A DNA stretch of 7,996 nt from Acidobacteriaceae bacterium (lineage in GTDB: Bacteria; Acidobacteriota; Terriglobia; Terriglobales; Acidobacteriaceae), in NCBI GenBank assembly GCA_003162495.1, contig PMOF01000186.1, forward strand, positions 1 through 7,996, given 5' to 3'. Each line of letters opens with the position of its first letter. The first letter of the stretch is position 1. Shown piece by piece: positions 5,648-7,996 of this stretch. Position numbers and translations under genes: made by a program. The notes below the pieces were generated by a model. That model worked only from the letters and a program-made list of their open reading frames with translations. It did no database searches and was not told the DNA's origin.

Positions 5648-7996
5648 CTACTCCGATCTCAATGCAAGAATGGGGTCGACGGCTGCCGCGCGGCGCGCAG
5701 GCATCCATGCGGCGAAGAAAGATGCAGTAGCCAGGACAACGGCGACTGCGGTGAACGTGAAAGCGTCGTGCGCCTGCACGCCGTAGATGTATCCACTTGC
5801 GAACTTGACGGCAAACCAGGCCATCGCGCCCCCGATGGTCAATCCGATGCCAACAAGCAAGAGCGCACGGCGCAGAATGAGCGAAAGAATGTTGGCCTGC
5901 GGCGCACCGAGGGCAATGCGCACGCCAATCTCGCGCGTGCGCTGGGCAACAGCGAAGGACAGCAGTCCGTAGAGGCCGACGGAGGCAATCATCAGCGCAA
6001 GTCCGGCAAAGGTTTCAAGTAAATGCGCAATCAGCGTTTGACTGCCAAAAGAATCTTCAACAGCTTCGTGAATGGTCTCAACGTTGGTGGTGGTGGCGTC
6101 GGGAGCCACTTCGTGCAATGCCTTGTCGAACTGTGCGCGGAGTGAATCGGCCGGAATGGAGGCGCGGATCGCGACCTGCATGAAGGCCGTGGCAATGCCG
6201 TAAAGCGACGTCCCCGGCTCCATCTGCGCCAGGCAGAAATAGACCTCCGGCTCGGTGGCTTCGGTGACCTTGCGCTGCTTCACATCGCCGATAACGCCGA
6301 CGATGCGTGCGGCTTTCAATTTACCTTTACCCATGCCGAAGGTGTGCCCGACGGGGTCTTGGCCGGGCAGGTACCGGTTGACGAATGCCTGGTTCACAAC
6401 TACCACCGCAGGCGTGGTGGCCGTGTCGTCTTCATTGAAGAAACGACCGCGAATCATGGGGATTCCCAAGGCATCCACAAGGCCCGACGAGGCCAGGCGG
6501 CCATTGGCCATCGGAGCCTTTCCGCTCGGAGCCTCTTTGTTGTCCAGAGTGCCCATGAGGCTAACAATGAACTCGGCCCGCATGGGCAATACGGAACTCA
6601 GCGCGGCCACCTCGACGCCGGGAAGGGCGCGAAGACGCTCAAGCAGCGGGAGATAAGAAGTGCGTACAATGTTGGTCTGGTTTCCGGCGACTCCATTGTT
6701 CAGGGGAGCCACGCCATTGAGGATGATGCCGCCGGTCAGAACGTTCTGCTGCGAAAAGCCCAGCGGCACCTGGCGCAGAGCGTGAATGGTGCGCAGAAAC
6801 AGACCGGCGCCGACAAGAAAGACCAGGGTCAGTGCAAGCTGCGCCACCACCAGCGCTTCGCGGGTGCGGTTCTGGCTGGCCGATGCGGTGGTGGTTACAC
6901 CGTGGAGGCTGCCTTGCACGTTGCGACGCGAGGCGCGCAACGCGGGAAAGATGCCGGTGATAGCTGCGGTAACAAGCGTGAGAATCGCCAGACAGGCGAC
7001 AACGCGCCAGTCCATATGGATGGCGCCGGCGGCGCCGGCGTGTTCCACATTTTCGACGATCTGACACTTCATAATCTTGATCGCGGTTTCGCCAAGAAGC
7101 AATCCGACGAGCCCGCCGATGCCGCTCAACAAAAGGCTATCGGCCACGGCCTGTTGCAGCAGACGGAGGCGGCTGGCGCCGAGAGCGGCGCGCACGGCCC
7201 GCTCGCGCGTGCGCGCCACGGCGCGGGCCAGCATGAGGCTGGTGACGTTGAGGCAAGCGAGTGCCCAGATGCCGAAGACCACGGCGTAGAGCAGCAACAG
7301 CGGCTTGCGGGCGTACTCGTTGAGCGATTGCTGGTAGGTGCTGACTTTCACGCGAGAAGGCACGTCCCCGTCAGGAACCTCCCTGGCAATCAATGCCTGC
7401 GCTCGATCGAGTGCTGCCGTTAGTTGCACCGTGTTCATTCCATCCGGCAGGCGCGCATAGAGCGAGCCGGTGAGTTCCGCGTCCCCGCCGCTCATCGAGG
7501 TTCGATTGCCCGCGGTAATCTCGGCGGGAGACCAGATTTGCAGCGAGTCATCGAAGGGAAATGAAAAATCGCGGGGCATAACACCGAGAATGGTGTACGC
7601 CTGACCCTTGATGCTGAGCGTCTTGCCTACGATGTGCGGGTCGGCATCATAAAGTTTACGCCATACATCTTCGCTCAGGAGCAGCACGCGGTTACGCCCT
7701 GGATCGTTTTCTTCGCTCCGAAACAACCGGCCAAGAATCGGTTGCACTCCCAGCAGCTTGAACAAGCCTGCTTCCACTTTTGCATGCGTGACCTGAAAGC
7801 GGCCGCCGGGGCCGACAACGCTGGCATGATAGCTGCCAAAGGCTGCGCCGATTGGCATTCTCGGTCCCGCCGCGTCGCGCAGTTGCAGCATGTTGGCGTA
7901 GCTCATGCGGTAGTACGGCATTGCGCCTGCAAGCTCGACAGTTACGATGCGGTCCGGCTCCGCGTAGGGCAACGGTCTAAGAAATATTCCGCTGAG
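5648..7996 (-). CDS. Duplicated MacB/FtsX-type ABC permease, ADOP-like (N-terminus off window)
   Basis: This is an inner-membrane permease with two tandem MacB-like halves, matching the architecture called acidobacterial duplicated orphan permease. 782 residues are visible. The frame is open to the window edge, where it reads LSGIFLRPLPYAEPDRIV, the segment that normally follows the first membrane helix, so perhaps 50-60 residues are missing (inference from the family). Visible order: periplasmic core domain 1 (about 10-225); membrane segments about 231-257, 285-309 and 331-352 with the cytoplasmic ARTRERAVRAALGA loop; another membrane segment at 381-402; core domain 2 (about 413-648); and membrane segments about 656-682, 708-730 and 745-765 with REIGVRIALGA. 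The C-terminal signature is PARRAAAVDPILALR. Such proteins use ATP-driven motion of the periplasmic domain to move substrates toward an outer-membrane channel rather than through a membrane pore. The ATPase and TolC genes follow directly. The transported compound cannot be read from the sequence. Confidence 0.94.
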   Translation of the reverse strand, partial: LSGIFLRPLPYAEPDRIVTVELAGAMPYYRMSYANMLQLRDAAGPRMPIGAAFGSYHASVVGPGGRFQVTHAKVEAGLFKLLGVQPILGRLFRSEENDPGRNRVLLLSEDVWRKLYDADPHIVGKTLSIKGQAYTILGVMPRDFSFPFDDSLQIWSPAEITAGNRTSMSGGDAELTGSLYARLPDGMNTVQLTAALDRAQALIAREVPDGDVPSRVKVSTYQQSLNEYARKPLLLLYAVVFGIWALACLNVTSLMLARAVARTRERAVRAALGASRLRLLQQAVADSLLLSGIGGLVGLLLGETAIKIMKCQIVENVEHAGAAGAIHMDWRVVACLAILTLVTAAITGIFPALRASRRNVQGSLHGVTTTASASQNRTREALVVAQLALTLVFLVGAGLFLRTIHALRQVPLGFSQQNVLTGGIILNGVAPLNNGVAGNQTNIVRTSYLPLLERLRALPGVEVAALSSVLPMRAEFIVSLMGTLDNKEAPSGKAPMANGRLASSGLVDALGIPMIRGRFFNEDDTATTPAVVVVNQAFVNRYLPGQDPVGHTFGMGKGKLKAARIVGVIGDVKQRKVTEATEPEVYFCLAQMEPGTSLYGIATAFMQVAIRASIPADSLRAQFDKALHEVAPDATTTNVETIHEAVEDSFGSQTLIAHLLETFAGLALMIASVGLYGLLSFAVAQRTREIGVRIALGAPQANILSLILRRALLLVGIGLTIGGAMAWFAVKFASGYIYGVQAHDAFTFTAVAVVLATASFFAAWMPARRAAAVDPILALRSE

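Noticed and set aside
5640..5708. Upstream extension of the ATPase to 5708
   Set aside because: It would add 23 residues overlapping the permease C-terminus, with no family precedent; the ATG at 5639 gives the standard N-terminus.
6344..7423. Plus-strand 359-residue ORF opposite the permease
   Set aside because: It lies wholly within the permease coding sequence, is of low-complexity His/Gln/Arg/Gly-rich character and has no family resemblance; a shadow frame.

Overview
The window carries one co-directional gene cluster, entirely on the minus strand, from what looks like an Acidobacteriota genome. That placement is inferred from three things: the high-GC coding sequence, a duplicated MacB/FtsX-type permease of the kind abundant in acidobacteria, and the styles of the TolC and sigma-54 regulator proteins. 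No rRNA, tRNA, mobile element, CRISPR array or integrase was seen.

In transcription order (right to left) the cluster contains: a large permease with its N-terminus beyond the right edge (7996-5648); after 8 bp, a MacB/LolD-type ABC ATPase (5639-4935); overlapping by ATGA, a long TolC-family outer-membrane protein (4938-2788); a probable small 61-residue ORF (2764-2579); a sigma-54-dependent response regulator (2610 or 2589 to 1222); and, overlapping by 11 bp, a membrane sensor histidine kinase whose C-terminus runs off the left edge (1232 to <1). Gaps are 0-23 bp, so a single operon is likely. No internal terminator or sigma-54 promoter was seen, and the operon promoter should lie beyond the right edge.

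Together the genes suggest a tripartite MacB-like efflux or envelope-export machine (permease, ATPase, outer-membrane channel) co-transcribed with its own two-component system. The kinase is a membrane hairpin with almost no periplasmic domain. The regulator has all the AAA+ residues needed to drive sigma-54 RNA polymerase, but its sigma-contact loop reads GAFTDA rather than GAFTGA. No periplasmic adaptor (MacA/HlyD-type) is present here; it may lie upstream of the permease.

The most notable points are the unannotated small ORF between the transporter and regulator genes, a possible ATT start codon for the regulator behind a perfect AGGAGG, two substitutions in normally conserved ABC ATPase motifs, and low-complexity insertions that make the TolC protein far longer than usual. 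None of these proves a new system; the overall layout is a recognisable efflux-plus-regulator operon.
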